Shown piece by piece: positions 1 to 9,382 of a stretch of DNA of 64,000 nt. Position numbers and translations under genes: made by a program. This DNA is from Streptomyces marispadix. GTDB taxonomy: Bacteria; Actinomycetota; Actinomycetes; Streptomycetales; Streptomycetaceae. The notes beneath the pieces were generated by a model, which did not search any database, had not been told where the DNA came from, and saw only the letters and a program-made list of their open reading frames with translations. The stretch lies in assembly GCF_022524345.1 (NCBI RefSeq), contig NZ_JAKWJU010000002.1, positions 124,001-188,000 of the forward strand. Reading direction: 5' to 3'. The stretch's first letter is position 1. Every line of letters starts with the position of its first letter.

Positions 1-1173
1 GCCAGGGTCCATATGCGGCGCCTCCAGCGGTTCCGGCCGGGCTCGCCATGGCTGCGCGAGGTCAACGAGCCGGTGACGGTGCTGGTCCCCGCGCACAACG
101 AGGAGGCGGGGATCGAGGCGACGGTGCGTTCGCTGCTGGCCTCGACACATCCGTACCTCCAGGTCATCGTCATCGACGACGGCTCGACGGACCGCACGGC
201 GCAGATCGCCGAGGGCGTCAGGGACCCCCGTGTGACGGTCGTCCGGCAGCCCAACACGGGCAAGCCCGGTGCGCTCAACACCGGCCTGGGATACGCGCGT
301 CACGACATCGTGGTGATGGTCGACGCGGACACCGTCTTCGAGCCCGACGCGCTCTTCCGGCTGATCCAGCCGCTGGCCCACCCGGCGATCGGCGCGGTCA
401 GCGGCAACACCAAGGTCGGCAACAGGACCAAGCTGCTGGGCCGTTGGCAGCATCTGGAGTACGTGTTCGGCTTCAACCTCGACCGGCGGATGTTCGAGGT
501 GCTGGAGTGCATGCCCACGGTGCCCGGCGCGATCGGCGCGTTCCGCAGGGACGCGCTGATGGGCATCGGCGGCGTCAGCGACGACACCCTGGCCGAGGAC
601 ACGGACCTGACGATGGCGCTGTGGCGCGCGGGCTGGCGGGTCGTCTACGAGGAGTCGGCGATCGCGTGGACCGAAGTGCCGGGCAGCCTGGGCCAGTTGT
701 GGCGGCAGCGCTACCGCTGGTGCTACGGCACGCTCCAGTCGATGTGGAAGCACCGCCGTGCCGTGCTGGAGGTCGGCCCGGCCGGGCGCTTCGGCCGCAG
801 GGGCCTGAGCTATCTGGCGCTGTTCCAGATCGCGCTGCCGCTGTTCGCGCCCGTGGTGGACGTCTTCTTCCTCTACGGCGTCTTCTTCCGCGACCCCGCG
901 CAGGCGGTGGGCGTCTGGCTGGGCTTCATGGCCGTCCAGATGGTCACGGCCGCCTACGCGCTGAAACTGGACCACGAGCGGATGCGCGAACTGTGGGCGC
1001 TGCCCTTGCAGCTCTTCGTCTACCGCCAGCTTCTCTACCTGGTCATCATCCAGTCGGTGGTGACCGCCATGCTCGGCAACCGGCTCAAGTGGCAGCGCAT
1101 GCGCCGCTCTGGCACGGCCGACGAGTACCTGCTCAGCGAACCGGTGCAGCGCAGGAGCCTGTTGCCGAAGTGA
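1..1173 (+). CDS. Family 2 glycosyltransferase, membrane-bound, 5' end cut by window
   Basis: Processive-type GT-A glycosyltransferase that would transfer sugar from a nucleotide donor to a cell-surface polymer at the membrane. The frame is open from base 1, with a Met at 13. Streptomyces relatives carry an upstream membrane or polysaccharide-deacetylase part, so the true start probably lies outside the window. Counting from that Met, VTVLVPAHNE (about 21-30) opens the GT-A fold, IDDGSTD (about 54-60) and MVDADT (about 102) carry donor/metal aspartates, and AEDTDL and QRYRW supply the later ED and Q-x-x-RW motifs. Three hydrophobic segments follow (about 270-295, 303-322, 337-360). The acceptor is unknown; a chitin-oligosaccharide, hyaluronan or exopolysaccharide product is possible. 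An LCP ligase follows 46 bases downstream on the same strand, which fits envelope glycopolymer work. Confidence 0.85.
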   Translation, partial: ARVHMRRLQRFRPGSPWLREVNEPVTVLVPAHNEEAGIEATVRSLLASTHPYLQVIVIDDGSTDRTAQIAEGVRDPRVTVVRQPNTGKPGALNTGLGYARHDIVVMVDADTVFEPDALFRLIQPLAHPAIGAVSGNTKVGNRTKLLGRWQHLEYVFGFNLDRRMFEVLECMPTVPGAIGAFRRDALMGIGGVSDDTLAEDTDLTMALWRAGWRVVYEESAIAWTEVPGSLGQLWRQRYRWCYGTLQSMWKHRRAVLEVGPAGRFGRRGLSYLALFQIALPLFAPVVDVFFLYGVFFRDPAQAVGVWLGFMAVQMVTAAYALKLDHERMRELWALPLQLFVYRQLLYLVIIQSVVTAMLGNRLKWQRMRRSGTADEYLLSEPVQRRSLLPK

Positions 1174-1219
1174 ACCACCGAACCTGACCGAGTCGACGTG
1201 ATCGAGGGAGAGTCGGACC

Positions 1220-2737
1220 ATGAAGGACCCACTTGACCAGTGGGCCGAGGGCGAGACGCCAGGGGCGTCTCAGGGGGATTCTCCGGGCTACACCGCCGAG
1301 TTGGCCGGCGAGTGGAGGCAGTACGGGCCCCGGGGCTCCAGCGTCCACGGCTGGTCCGGTACGGGGCAGGGCTGGGCCGTCTCGGACCCTGTGAACGTGC
1401 GGGGCCCCTCGCGGCGCGGCGACGGGCAGCCCCTGCGGCCGTCCTGGGAGACCAAGGAGACGATCAGGGGCGAGGTGGCCCGCTCGACGACGGAGCCGCT
1501 GCCCGGCGGTCCCGCCGCTCCGGCCCGCGCTCCGATGCCCGCGCCGGGGCAGCGGCAGACACCGCAGCCAGGCGGCCCGGGAGAGTACGCGGGTCCCGGC
1601 GGCCCGGGTGGGCCGGGAGGCCCCCAGGGTCCCGGAGGCGGAGGACACGGCGGCGGTCCGGCCGGTCCCGGTGGCGGCCCCGGCGGCATTCCGCCGTCCA
1701 GGGAGAACAACTCCCGCTTCGGTCCCACTCCCCCGCGTGCGCCGCGCCGCCCCAAGCGCCGCAGGCCGCTGCGGCGTGCGGCCGTGGTGCTGCTCGCCAC
1801 GATCCTCGTCGGTTCGGGCGGCACCTTTGCCTGGGCGGAGACGAAGCTCCAACGCGACGTGAATCTGGACAAGTTCAGCGGGCGTCCTGCCCCGGGGAAG
1901 GGCACCAACTACCTCATCGTCGGCTCCGACAGCCGCGAAGGACTCTCCGAGGCGGACAGGAAGCAGCTCCACACCGGTGTGTTCGGGGGCCGCCGTACGG
2001 ACTCGATGATCCTGATGCACAAGGGCGCGCACGGCACCACCATGATGAGCCTCCCGCGCGACTCATGGGTGACCATCCCCGGCTACAAGCGCCCGTCGAC
2101 CGGCAAGCAGTCCAAGGCCGCGGGGAACAAGCTCAACGCCGCGTTCTCGCTGGGCGGTCCGGAGCTGCTGATAGCCACCATCGAGCACAACACGGGGCTG
2201 CGCATCGACCACTACGCCGAGATCGGGTTCGCGGGCTTCGTCAACATCGTCGACGCCGTCGGCGGCGTGCCGATGTGCCTGAAGAAGGACATCAAGGACG
2301 AGGACTCCGGCGCGGATCTGCGCAAAGGCTGCCAGAACCTCAACGGCGCGCAGGCCCTCGGCTTCGTACGGCAGCGCCACCAGGAGGCGCAGGGCGACCT
2401 CGGCCGTACGCAGAATCAGCAGAAGTTCCTCTCCGCCCTTGCCAAGAAGGCGACTTCGCCGGGCACGATGCTCGACCCGTCACAGCTCTACCCGGCTCTC
2501 AGCGCGGGCCTGGACACGCTCGTCGTCGACCATGACATGAGCATGAGCGCACTGGCCACCATGTTCCGCTCCGTACAGGGCGTCTCCAAGGGAGGGGGCA
2601 AGCAGGTCAACGTGCCTACGGCGGGCGGCATTTCGACGCCCAAGGGCAGTGCCCTGCGCTGGAACAAGACGCAGTCGAAGAAGCTGTTCTCCCAGCTCAA
2701 GCACGACCGGCCGGTGACCGTCGGCGGCAGCAAGTGA
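1220..2737 (+). CDS. LytR-CpsA-Psr (LCP) family cell-wall glycopolymer transferase
   Basis: LCP enzymes move lipid-linked glycopolymers such as teichoic or teichuronic acids onto peptidoglycan outside the membrane. The 505-residue protein has a long cytoplasmic Gly/Pro-rich N-terminus (to about residue 180), a basic stretch, one membrane anchor (about 187-206, AAVVLLATILVG), then the LCP domain. The domain shows LIVGSDSREG, RTDSMILMH, LPRDSWVTIPG, HYAEIGFAGFVNIVDAVGG and GFVRQRH, which carry the Arg/Asp residues that bind the polyprenyl phosphate in this family. The ATG start follows gagggag. No LytR_C domain follows; the protein ends shortly after the LCP fold. It probably shares a transcript with the upstream glycosyltransferase. 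Confidence 0.93.
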   Translation: MKDPLDQWAEGETPGASQGDSPGYTAELAGEWRQYGPRGSSVHGWSGTGQGWAVSDPVNVRGPSRRGDGQPLRPSWETKETIRGEVARSTTEPLPGGPAAPARAPMPAPGQRQTPQPGGPGEYAGPGGPGGPGGPQGPGGGGHGGGPAGPGGGPGGIPPSRENNSRFGPTPPRAPRRPKRRRPLRRAAVVLLATILVGSGGTFAWAETKLQRDVNLDKFSGRPAPGKGTNYLIVGSDSREGLSEADRKQLHTGVFGGRRTDSMILMHKGAHGTTMMSLPRDSWVTIPGYKRPSTGKQSKAAGNKLNAAFSLGGPELLIATIEHNTGLRIDHYAEIGFAGFVNIVDAVGGVPMCLKKDIKDEDSGADLRKGCQNLNGAQALGFVRQRHQEAQGDLGRTQNQQKFLSALAKKATSPGTMLDPSQLYPALSAGLDTLVVDHDMSMSALATMFRSVQGVSKGGGKQVNVPTAGGISTPKGSALRWNKTQSKKLFSQLKHDRPVTVGGSK

Positions 2738-2929
2738 CCTGGGCCGGCGGCCAGTCGAGGGCCGGGTAGCGCGACCGATCCGGTACCGGCGGCGGGCCGG
2801 CCCGGCTCAACCGACCGCAGTCGGCGGCCCGTTGCGCCCGCCCCGGTGCCTCGCCGTACCTCCCGCGGCGGCCGGCCGTATGCCGGACCGCCGGGAGTGA
2901 CCAGGCCGGTCAGCGGATACGGTGCTGAC

Positions 2930-4573
2930 ATGGGGAGCGGGGCACGGCACGAGCACAGTGCACAGAACGAACAGGCAGGCCACGGCTACGGACTGCTGGT
3001 GGCGGCCACTCCACCCGGCAAGCATCCGGCCGTCGCCGCGACCGACGCCCTTCCCGGGCTCGCCGCGACCGCGCCGCCGGTGCTGCTGGGCACCGGCACC
3101 GGCAGCGTCGTGCAACTCCCGGACCCCGCCGACCAGAACACCGTGCTCTCTCATCTTCGTACGGCCGCGGCGCACGACGGTCCGCTGCTCGTCTATGTCG
3201 CCGGGCAGCTCATGCTCGACTCGCGGGAACAGCTTCCCCATCTGGCGCTGACACGCTCCACACCGAAGTCCGTGCGCTACACCGGGCTGCCGTGGCACTG
3301 GCTGGCCGCCGAGCTGGGCCGCAGACCCGCCGGTCCCACCGCGGTCTTCGCCGATCTGGTCGCGGACGAGGCGATGTGGCGGCAGCGCACGCAGCGCCCA
3401 CTCGGCGGCCCCGGGCTCCTGCTGTACGGGGTGCTGTCGGCGCCGCCTGCGAGACGGGGCACGCGGGCACCGGAGTACAGCCGTGCGCTCGCCGGTGTGC
3501 TGCGTGCGAGCCGGGTGCGTCCGCCGCTGGAGGAGCTTCACCAACTCGCCTTGCACAGCGCCGGGTTCGGGCCGGGCGGCTACGGCGCGGAGGAGCGGAT
3601 GCTGCTGGGCGGTGCGCCTGCTCCCTCCGGGGGCGGCGCCGTCCCCGGGAACACGGCGGTCAGCACGGCGATCGGCACAGCGGGGAATCAGACGGGTCCC
3701 CTCGGGCCGATGCACGCAGGCACGGACATGCCGGGGGTGCCGGGGATGCCGCCCGTGCCCCCGCCCGCATACGCGTCGCCCGTGCCGGGGACCGGCTTCA
3801 CGGCCCGTACGGACGCCAGTCCGGCACCGCCGAGTCATGCGCCGGGGAACGCGGACGGCGGCCCTGCGGCCGCAGAGGCCCGAGGAACAGCGGGGCCCGG
3901 AGAGACCGGAGAGACCGCTTCGGGGGAGGGCGTCGGGTTCCCGGAGGCGCCGTCCGCGGCCCCGCCCGCGAACCCCGCGCCGCAGTCCCCTCCGCCTTCC
4001 CCGCCCGCCGCGTCCGCCACGTCGGCGCCCGACTCCCCTGCCGCGCCCGCCGGTTCGCCGCCTCCCTACGGTCCGGCGAGTACGCACGGGGCAGAGGACG
4101 CCGCGCTCCCCGGAGACGTACCGCCCCATGTCCATGACGCCATCTACCAGGCGGCAGGCGAGGGACGGCACGGCGAGGCCGCCACCATGGCCGCCCAGTG
4201 GGAGACCGCCGCCCTGCGCGCCTGGGGTCCGCACTCGCGGCAGGCCGTCCACTGGGTGGAGGTACGTGCCGACCTCGCCCATCGCGCAGGGGAACCCGCC
4301 CGCGCCTGCACGCTGTGGCTCCAGGCCGCGTCCGTACGGCTTCAGAGCGGTCAGACCCCGGACGAGGCCGATGTCTTCGGCGCCGTGGACCGCGCCCACC
4401 ACTGCTGGCATCAGGTCACCGACCCCGCACAGGCGCACCCGCTCGGAGTGCGCCTGGCGGAGCTGCGGGAGCGCGCGCCCGGCCGCCGCCCCGGGGCGGT
4501 ACGCGACGTACAGGAACGGCTCGCCTTACTGGCCCCCGGCGAGGGCCGTGGAGAGTGCCCGCCCGCCGGATGA
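2930..4573 (+). CDS. Unrecognised protein: globular N-domain, Pro/Ala linker, TPR-like C-domain
   Basis: I do not recognise a characterised family. The ATG at 2930 is preferred because the residues after it (GYGLLVAATPPGKHPAV) look like a folded start, while the upstream extension is arginine/proline junk; no strong ribosome site is visible. From this start the product is 547 residues. Residues 1-220 form an alpha/beta-looking domain (LLVYVAGQLM, TAVFADLVADEAMW) that loosely resembles the N-terminal domains of Streptomyces caspase-like or effector proteins, which is only an impression. Residues of roughly 225-400 are a low-complexity Gly/Pro/Ala/Ser linker. The last 150 residues are helical with Ala/Trp/His patterns typical of TPR-like repeats. 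No signal peptide or membrane segment is seen. Confidence 0.7.
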   Translation: MGSGARHEHSAQNEQAGHGYGLLVAATPPGKHPAVAATDALPGLAATAPPVLLGTGTGSVVQLPDPADQNTVLSHLRTAAAHDGPLLVYVAGQLMLDSREQLPHLALTRSTPKSVRYTGLPWHWLAAELGRRPAGPTAVFADLVADEAMWRQRTQRPLGGPGLLLYGVLSAPPARRGTRAPEYSRALAGVLRASRVRPPLEELHQLALHSAGFGPGGYGAEERMLLGGAPAPSGGGAVPGNTAVSTAIGTAGNQTGPLGPMHAGTDMPGVPGMPPVPPPAYASPVPGTGFTARTDASPAPPSHAPGNADGGPAAAEARGTAGPGETGETASGEGVGFPEAPSAAPPANPAPQSPPPSPPAASATSAPDSPAAPAGSPPPYGPASTHGAEDAALPGDVPPHVHDAIYQAAGEGRHGEAATMAAQWETAALRAWGPHSRQAVHWVEVRADLAHRAGEPARACTLWLQAASVRLQSGQTPDEADVFGAVDRAHHCWHQVTDPAQAHPLGVRLAELRERAPGRRPGAVRDVQERLALLAPGEGRGECPPAG

Positions 4574-4586
4574 CGGCCCGGCGGGC
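4561..4586 (+). terminator. Hairpin overlapping the stop of the proline-rich gene
   Basis: A perfect 9-bp inverted repeat (4561-4569 with 4578-4586, 8-base loop) straddles the TGA at 4571-4573. No T-tract follows, as is usual in actinomycetes. It lies between convergent genes, so it could act on both strands. Confidence 0.45.
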
Positions 4587-4675
4587 CCCTCCCGGACCCC
4601 AACGCGGCCCCGGCGCCCATCAGTTGGGGACGCCGGCGGGGATACGTTCCGCCGTGACGCGTTCGCAGCCGTACG

Positions 4676-6466
4676 TCAGTGGGAGTGCCGTGGTACGCCG
4701 CTGCCGCTGCGGCCGGTGAGGAAGTCCAGGTCGGCACCGCGGTCGGCCTGCATCACATGCTCGGTGTACAGCTTCGCCCAGCCGCGGCGTGCCTCCCCGG
4801 AGCCGCCTGCCGTCCCAGGGGCTCCGGCGGCTCCCGGGCCCTGGCTTTCCCCGTCGCCTCCCGCGGCCTTCAACTCCTCGGCACGGGCGGCCAGTTCTGC
4901 CTCGTCGACGCACAGGTCGAGCCGCCTTCCCGGCACGTCCAGCTCGACGGTGTCCCCGCTGCGTACGAGAGCCAGCGGGCCGCCGACGGCCGCCTCGGGG
5001 GCGACGTGGAGTACGCAGGTGCCGTAGCCGGTGCCGCTCATCCGCGCGTCGCTGATGCGCACGACGTCCTCGATGCCCTCCTCCAGCAGCACCTTGGGTA
5101 CGGGCACGTTGCCCACCTCGGGGAAGCCCGGGTAGCCCTTGGGTCCGGCGTTGCGCACGACGATGACGGTGGACGGGTCGACCGGCAGTTCCGGGTCGTC
5201 GGCGGCGGCCGTGTAGTCCTCGACGCGGTCGAAGACGAGGGCGCGGCCTCGGTGGACGAGCAGTTCCGGGTCGGCGGCGGAGACCTTCAGCACCGCCCCG
5301 TCCGGGCAGAGGCTGCCGTAGAGCACCGCGGTGCCGGCACCCGCGGGCATGAACGGTTCGGCCAGGGTGCCGATGACCTCGCGGTTGTAGCACTCGGCAC
5401 CGGCGATCTCCTCGCCGATGGTCCGCCCGGTGACGGTGATCTCCTCCCGGTGGACGAGGTCGCCCAGTTCGCGCATGACGACCGGGAGTCCGCCCGCGTA
5501 GTAGAAGTCCTCCATCAGGAAGCGGCCGGAGGGCATCATGTCGGCCAGCACGGGCACTTCGGCGGTCAGCGCGTCGAACTCGCCCAGCTCCAGGGGCACT
5601 TCGACTCGCCCTGCGAGAGCCAGCAGATGAACGACGGCGTTGGTGGAGCCGCCGAGCGCGGCGTTCACGCGGATCGCGTTCTCGAACGCCTCACGAGTGA
5701 GCACCTTCGACGGCCGCAGGTCCTCCTCCACGAGCCGTACGGCCTGACGTCCGGACGCCTGCGCCAGGGCGTACCGCCTGGAGTCCGCCGCGGGGATGGC
5801 CGCGCCGCCGGACATCTGCATGCCGAGGGCCTCTGCCATGCACGCCATGGTCGATGCGGTGCCCATCGTCATGCAGTGGCCGCGGCTGCGTGACATGCAT
5901 CCCTCGGCCTCGCGCAGATCGTCCTCCGTGAGCTTTCCGGCGCGCATCTCCTCGCTGAGCTTCCACACCGCCGTGCCCGAACCGATGTCCCCGCCACGGA
6001 ACTTGCCGTTGAGCATCGGGCCGCCGGTGACCATGATCGAGGGGATGTCGACGCTCGCGGCGCCCATCAGCATCGCCGGTGTCGTCTTGTCGCAGCCGGA
6101 CAGCAGCACGACTCCGTCGAGGGGGTTGGCCCGCAGGGTCTCCTCGACCTCCATGGCCATCAGATTGCGGTAGAGCATCGTGGTGGGCCGCATCAGCGTC
6201 TCGCCCAGCGACATCGTGGGGAACTCCAGCGGCAGTCCGCCCGCCTCCCATACGCCGCGCTTCACGGCGTCGGCCACGTCACGCAAGTGGGCGTTGCACG
6301 GGGTGAGTTCGGAGAAGCTGTTGCCGATTCCGATGACGGGCCGGCCGTCGAAGACCTCCGGCCCGAAGCCCTGGTTGCGCATCCAGGACCGGTGGATGAA
6401 GCCGTTGCGGCCTTCCGCCGCGAACCAGGCCGAACTGCGCCGCGCGGCCTTGTCGTTGCTGCTCAT
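4676..6466 (-). CDS. IlvD/Edd-family dehydratase, probably sugar-acid (arabinonate/xylonate type)
   Basis: Fe-S dehydratase that removes water from a 2,3-dihydroxy acid to give a 2-keto acid. The ATG at 6466 is chosen because agggag sits 6-7 bases upstream; a further upstream Met lacks a site. The 596-residue protein has GCDKTTPAMLMGAAS and SRGHCMTMGTASTM, which carry cluster cysteines. These forms (GCDKTTPA, SRGHC) resemble the sugar-acid branch, such as L-arabinonate and D-xylonate dehydratases, more than housekeeping IlvD of valine/isoleucine synthesis, although the latter cannot be excluded. Later motifs are GGSTNAVVH and SDARMSGTGYG. The C-terminal part has an extra Gly/Ala/Pro-rich insert (about 540-565). 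It stands alone; no sugar transporter or aldolase lies beside it. Confidence 0.85.
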   Translation of the reverse strand: MSSNDKAARRSSAWFAAEGRNGFIHRSWMRNQGFGPEVFDGRPVIGIGNSFSELTPCNAHLRDVADAVKRGVWEAGGLPLEFPTMSLGETLMRPTTMLYRNLMAMEVEETLRANPLDGVVLLSGCDKTTPAMLMGAASVDIPSIMVTGGPMLNGKFRGGDIGSGTAVWKLSEEMRAGKLTEDDLREAEGCMSRSRGHCMTMGTASTMACMAEALGMQMSGGAAIPAADSRRYALAQASGRQAVRLVEEDLRPSKVLTREAFENAIRVNAALGGSTNAVVHLLALAGRVEVPLELGEFDALTAEVPVLADMMPSGRFLMEDFYYAGGLPVVMRELGDLVHREEITVTGRTIGEEIAGAECYNREVIGTLAEPFMPAGAGTAVLYGSLCPDGAVLKVSAADPELLVHRGRALVFDRVEDYTAAADDPELPVDPSTVIVVRNAGPKGYPGFPEVGNVPVPKVLLEEGIEDVVRISDARMSGTGYGTCVLHVAPEAAVGGPLALVRSGDTVELDVPGRRLDLCVDEAELAARAEELKAAGGDGESQGPGAAGAPGTAGGSGEARRGWAKLYTEHVMQADRGADLDFLTGRSGSGVPRHSH

Positions 6467-6614
6467 GCTCACTCCCTGGTGCTGGCGTGCGTCCGTACTC
6501 GCTGACGGCCCCCGGGCCGGCAACGATCTTGGGTCGCGTCCGTTGTGCGGGTCAACGGTCGTGCGGGCGGCGTCCTTCGGGTCGGTGCTCGTGCGGGTCG
6601 GCGCCCTCCCCGCG

Positions 6615-9059
6615 TCAATGCCCGTGCGCGCCGGGCTCGTCCGGGCCGCCGAGCGGCGGTGGCGCGTCCTGCTCGCGGGTCCCCCACCGTGACGGCTCGG
6701 CGCCGAGCCGCAGTTCGAGGGAGCCCGCGTGCCGGATGTCGTCCGTGGTGATCCAGCTCCGGGGGGTCTGCGAACCGCCGACGGCCGCCGAGCGTATGTA
6801 GCGGTCTCCTCGGCCGTGCCCCTGGCCGTCCGCCTGCCCGCCGCGCGGCGCCCGTACGCTGAAGTGCCCGCGCGGATACCACTCGCGGTCCAGCTTCAGC
6901 TCGACCCGTTCGAACTCGGGGGTGTTCAGGGCCCAGGTGTCGGTGCCGGGGGCCACGGGATACAGGCCCATGGACGACAGCACCATCCAGGACGACATGG
7001 TGCCCAGGTCGTCGTTGCCGGTGACGCCGTCGGGGGCGTCCGTGAAGCGGCACAGCGCGGCGTCGACGACGTCCGCCGTCTTCCACGGCGATCCGGTGGC
7101 CAGATACATATACGGGGCGGTCAGATCGGGCTCGTTCTGCGGGTTGTACTTGTCCGAGCCGTAGTAGTCGTAGGGGCCGTCGACCCACTCGTCGTGCACG
7201 GTGCCGCGTGGGTCCTCCTTCAGCCGGTCGTAGGCGAAGAAGGAGTCCAGGCGCTTCTCCGCCGCCTTGCGTCCGCCCATGCGGGACATCAGCCCGCGCG
7301 GGTCCTGCGGCACCATCCACATGTACTGCGCGGCCGTCCCCTCGTGGAATCCCTTGCTGCGGGCGGGGTCGGCCGGTCCGGCGAAGGTGCCGTCCGCCTC
7401 GCGGGCGCGGAAGAAGCCGGTGCCGGGGTCGAGGATGTTGCGGTAGTTGCGCGAGCGGTCGCGGTAGCGCCGGGCGTCGGCGGTATGGCCGAGGTCGCGG
7501 GCCATACCCGCCAGGGCACCGTCGGCGGCGGCGTATTCGAGGGTGGCGGAACCACTGTGCCTGAAGTCCGGAGTGCCCGGTTTGATCCGTTCATGGTCTG
7601 GTTCGTAGGGGATGTAGCCCTTCTCCAGGTACTCCTTGTTGGCCGTACGCCCCAGATAGGGCGATTCGGCGGGCGGCACACCGTCGGCGTTCTTCTTCAG
7701 CGCCCGGTAGGCGCGCTCCTCGTGTCCCTTCAGCAGGCCCTGCTGATACGCGTTGGCGAGGAAGGGCGTGACCGCGTCGCCGGCCATGATGTTCGTCTCC
7801 CTCGTGGCGTAGCCCCAGCGGGGCAGCCAGCCGCCCTGCTCGTCGACGTCCAGCAGGGACAGCGCCATGTCACGGGACTCACGCGGTGCCACGAGCGCGA
7901 GAAGCTGCGCCTGGGCGCGATACGTGTCCCACAATGACCAGTTCTGGTAGTAGGCGTGATCCTTCGACCGATGTATTCGCTGATCCCAGCCCCGGTAGCG
8001 GCGGTCCACGTCCTCGCCGGTGTTGGGGTGCAGCAGCGCCCGGTAGAGCGAGGAGTAGAACACGCGCATGCGCTCCTCGCTCCCGCCGCCGACTCGCACG
8101 CTGCCGAGCCGCTGCTGCCAGGCGCGCCGTGCCGCCCGGCGGGTCTCGTCGAAGGAACGGCCGTCCACCGCTTCGAGGTTCCGCTCCGCACCGGCCTGGT
8201 CGACGTACGACAGCGACGTCACGGCCTCTACGTCGCGGTCGCCGTCGCGGGTGTCGAAGCGGGCGTAGGCGCCGCGCCGGCCGCCGCCGGCGGAGGAGTC
8301 GCCGCCCTCGGTGACCTTGTCGCCGTCCCATGTGCCGTGGGAGGCGAAGGGCCGGTCGAAGCGGGTCACGGTCCACACGCTGTACGGCTCTGTGCCCTGG
8401 CAGAAGCCGCTGCCCGTGACCTTGGAGGCGATGGTCCGCTCGTCCAGCACGCGCACCGAGCTGTCGCTCACCTTGTGCAGCGCCTGGCCGGAGTTCAGCA
8501 GCACGTTGGCCTTGCCGGTCTCGGGGAAGGTGTAGCGCTGGTGCCCGGTGTGCCGCCCGGCGGTGAGTTCGGCCTTCGTGCCGCCGTAGTCGTCGAGCGA
8601 GACCTCGTACGAGCCGGGCGACGCGCTCTCCCTGTCGTGGCTGAACCGGGAGGCGTAGTCGCCGTTGTCGGTGCTGGTGACGTCCCCGGTGGTCGGCATG
8701 GCGGGCAGGTCGCCGCCGAGTCCGCATCCCACGCCGGACAGGTGTACGGAGGAGAAGCCGCGGATGCGGTCGTCGTCCCAGTCGTAACCGGTGGTGCTCC
8801 CGGTGGTGTCGGGCGAGAGCTGCACCTTCCCGAACGGGACGGCGGCGCCGGGGAAAGTGTTGCCTTCGTTCCGTGTCCCCGTGAAAGGGTCGACGAACGC
8901 GGCCGGGTCCTTCACCGGGCCCGCGTGGAACTCCCCTCCCCCGCACGGGGCTGCGGGCGGCGACGCTCCTACGAGCCCCGCCGTGAGCGTGGCGACGGCC
9001 AGACCCATGAGGGTCCGGATCCGTTTCGCTCGCAGCACTTGGGCCTCCGGACGGGACAT
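6615..9059 (-). CDS. Secreted GH92 alpha-mannosidase
   Basis: Exo-acting calcium-dependent alpha-mannosidase family that trims mannose from N-glycans or mannans outside the cell. The 814-residue product begins with a basic n-region and hydrophobic signal segment (RAKRIR then LMGLAVATLTAGLVGAS). The GH92 N-terminal domain follows with VDPFTGTRNEGNTFPGAAVP (about 55-75). The catalytic (alpha/alpha)6 barrel carries HEGTAAQYMW (about 573), probably with the acid glutamate, and GNDDLGTMSSW (about 681) with the paired aspartates, then GLYPVAPGTDTW. Length fits single-module GH92 enzymes; no carbohydrate-binding module is attached. The ATG at 9059 has a poor ribosome site, so the start is provisional. 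It is divergent from lnt across a 323-base spacer. Confidence 0.9.
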   Translation of the reverse strand: MSRPEAQVLRAKRIRTLMGLAVATLTAGLVGASPPAAPCGGGEFHAGPVKDPAAFVDPFTGTRNEGNTFPGAAVPFGKVQLSPDTTGSTTGYDWDDDRIRGFSSVHLSGVGCGLGGDLPAMPTTGDVTSTDNGDYASRFSHDRESASPGSYEVSLDDYGGTKAELTAGRHTGHQRYTFPETGKANVLLNSGQALHKVSDSSVRVLDERTIASKVTGSGFCQGTEPYSVWTVTRFDRPFASHGTWDGDKVTEGGDSSAGGGRRGAYARFDTRDGDRDVEAVTSLSYVDQAGAERNLEAVDGRSFDETRRAARRAWQQRLGSVRVGGGSEERMRVFYSSLYRALLHPNTGEDVDRRYRGWDQRIHRSKDHAYYQNWSLWDTYRAQAQLLALVAPRESRDMALSLLDVDEQGGWLPRWGYATRETNIMAGDAVTPFLANAYQQGLLKGHEERAYRALKKNADGVPPAESPYLGRTANKEYLEKGYIPYEPDHERIKPGTPDFRHSGSATLEYAAADGALAGMARDLGHTADARRYRDRSRNYRNILDPGTGFFRAREADGTFAGPADPARSKGFHEGTAAQYMWMVPQDPRGLMSRMGGRKAAEKRLDSFFAYDRLKEDPRGTVHDEWVDGPYDYYGSDKYNPQNEPDLTAPYMYLATGSPWKTADVVDAALCRFTDAPDGVTGNDDLGTMSSWMVLSSMGLYPVAPGTDTWALNTPEFERVELKLDREWYPRGHFSVRAPRGGQADGQGHGRGDRYIRSAAVGGSQTPRSWITTDDIRHAGSLELRLGAEPSRWGTREQDAPPPLGGPDEPGAHGH

Positions 9060-9228
9060 CGTTGTCGAACGGCCCAGCGTTGGGCACGGCCTCGGCCGCT
9101 GTCTATGCCCCAGGTCACAACGATTTCGCACGGGTCCGACCGTCAGGGCCTCGGTCCGTACGGGCTTGGCTCCGTACGGGCCTGCCCGGTGCATGCGCGT
9201 CATGCCGCCGGGGAAAGTCCTGGCACAG

Positions 9229-9316
9229 CCGGTGGGCCGGTGGGCCGGTGGGCCGGTGGGCCGGTGGGCCGGTGGGCCGGTGGGCCGGTGGGCCGGTGGG
9301 CCGGTGAGCCGGTGAG
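9229..9316. repeat. Nine perfect tandem copies of an 8-bp unit (ccggtggg) plus two variants
   Basis: Nine uninterrupted copies of ccggtggg run from 9229 to 9300, followed by two ccggtgag copies to 9316. The array lies in the 323-base spacer (9060-9382) between the divergent GH92 and lnt genes and ends 66 bases before the lnt ATG. Eight is not a multiple of three and the unit is short and perfect, so copy number could change by slippage and alter promoter spacing or leader structure. The rest of the spacer shows no gene and no clear -10/-35 pair. Confidence 0.95.
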
Positions 9317-9382
9317 CCCCGGCGGGAACGGTGGAGTGGACCGGGGGCGAACCGGTACCGGACGGGAGGGTGGAGGCGAGTG

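Noticed and set aside
5..12. The Met at 13 as the true start of the first glycosyltransferase
   Set aside because: The frame is open to base 1, there is no ribosome site, and homologues have extra N-terminal sequence.
9229..9316. The 8-bp repeat array as a possible CRISPR or REP-like element
   Set aside because: Units are far too short and have no spacers; it is a simple tandem repeat.
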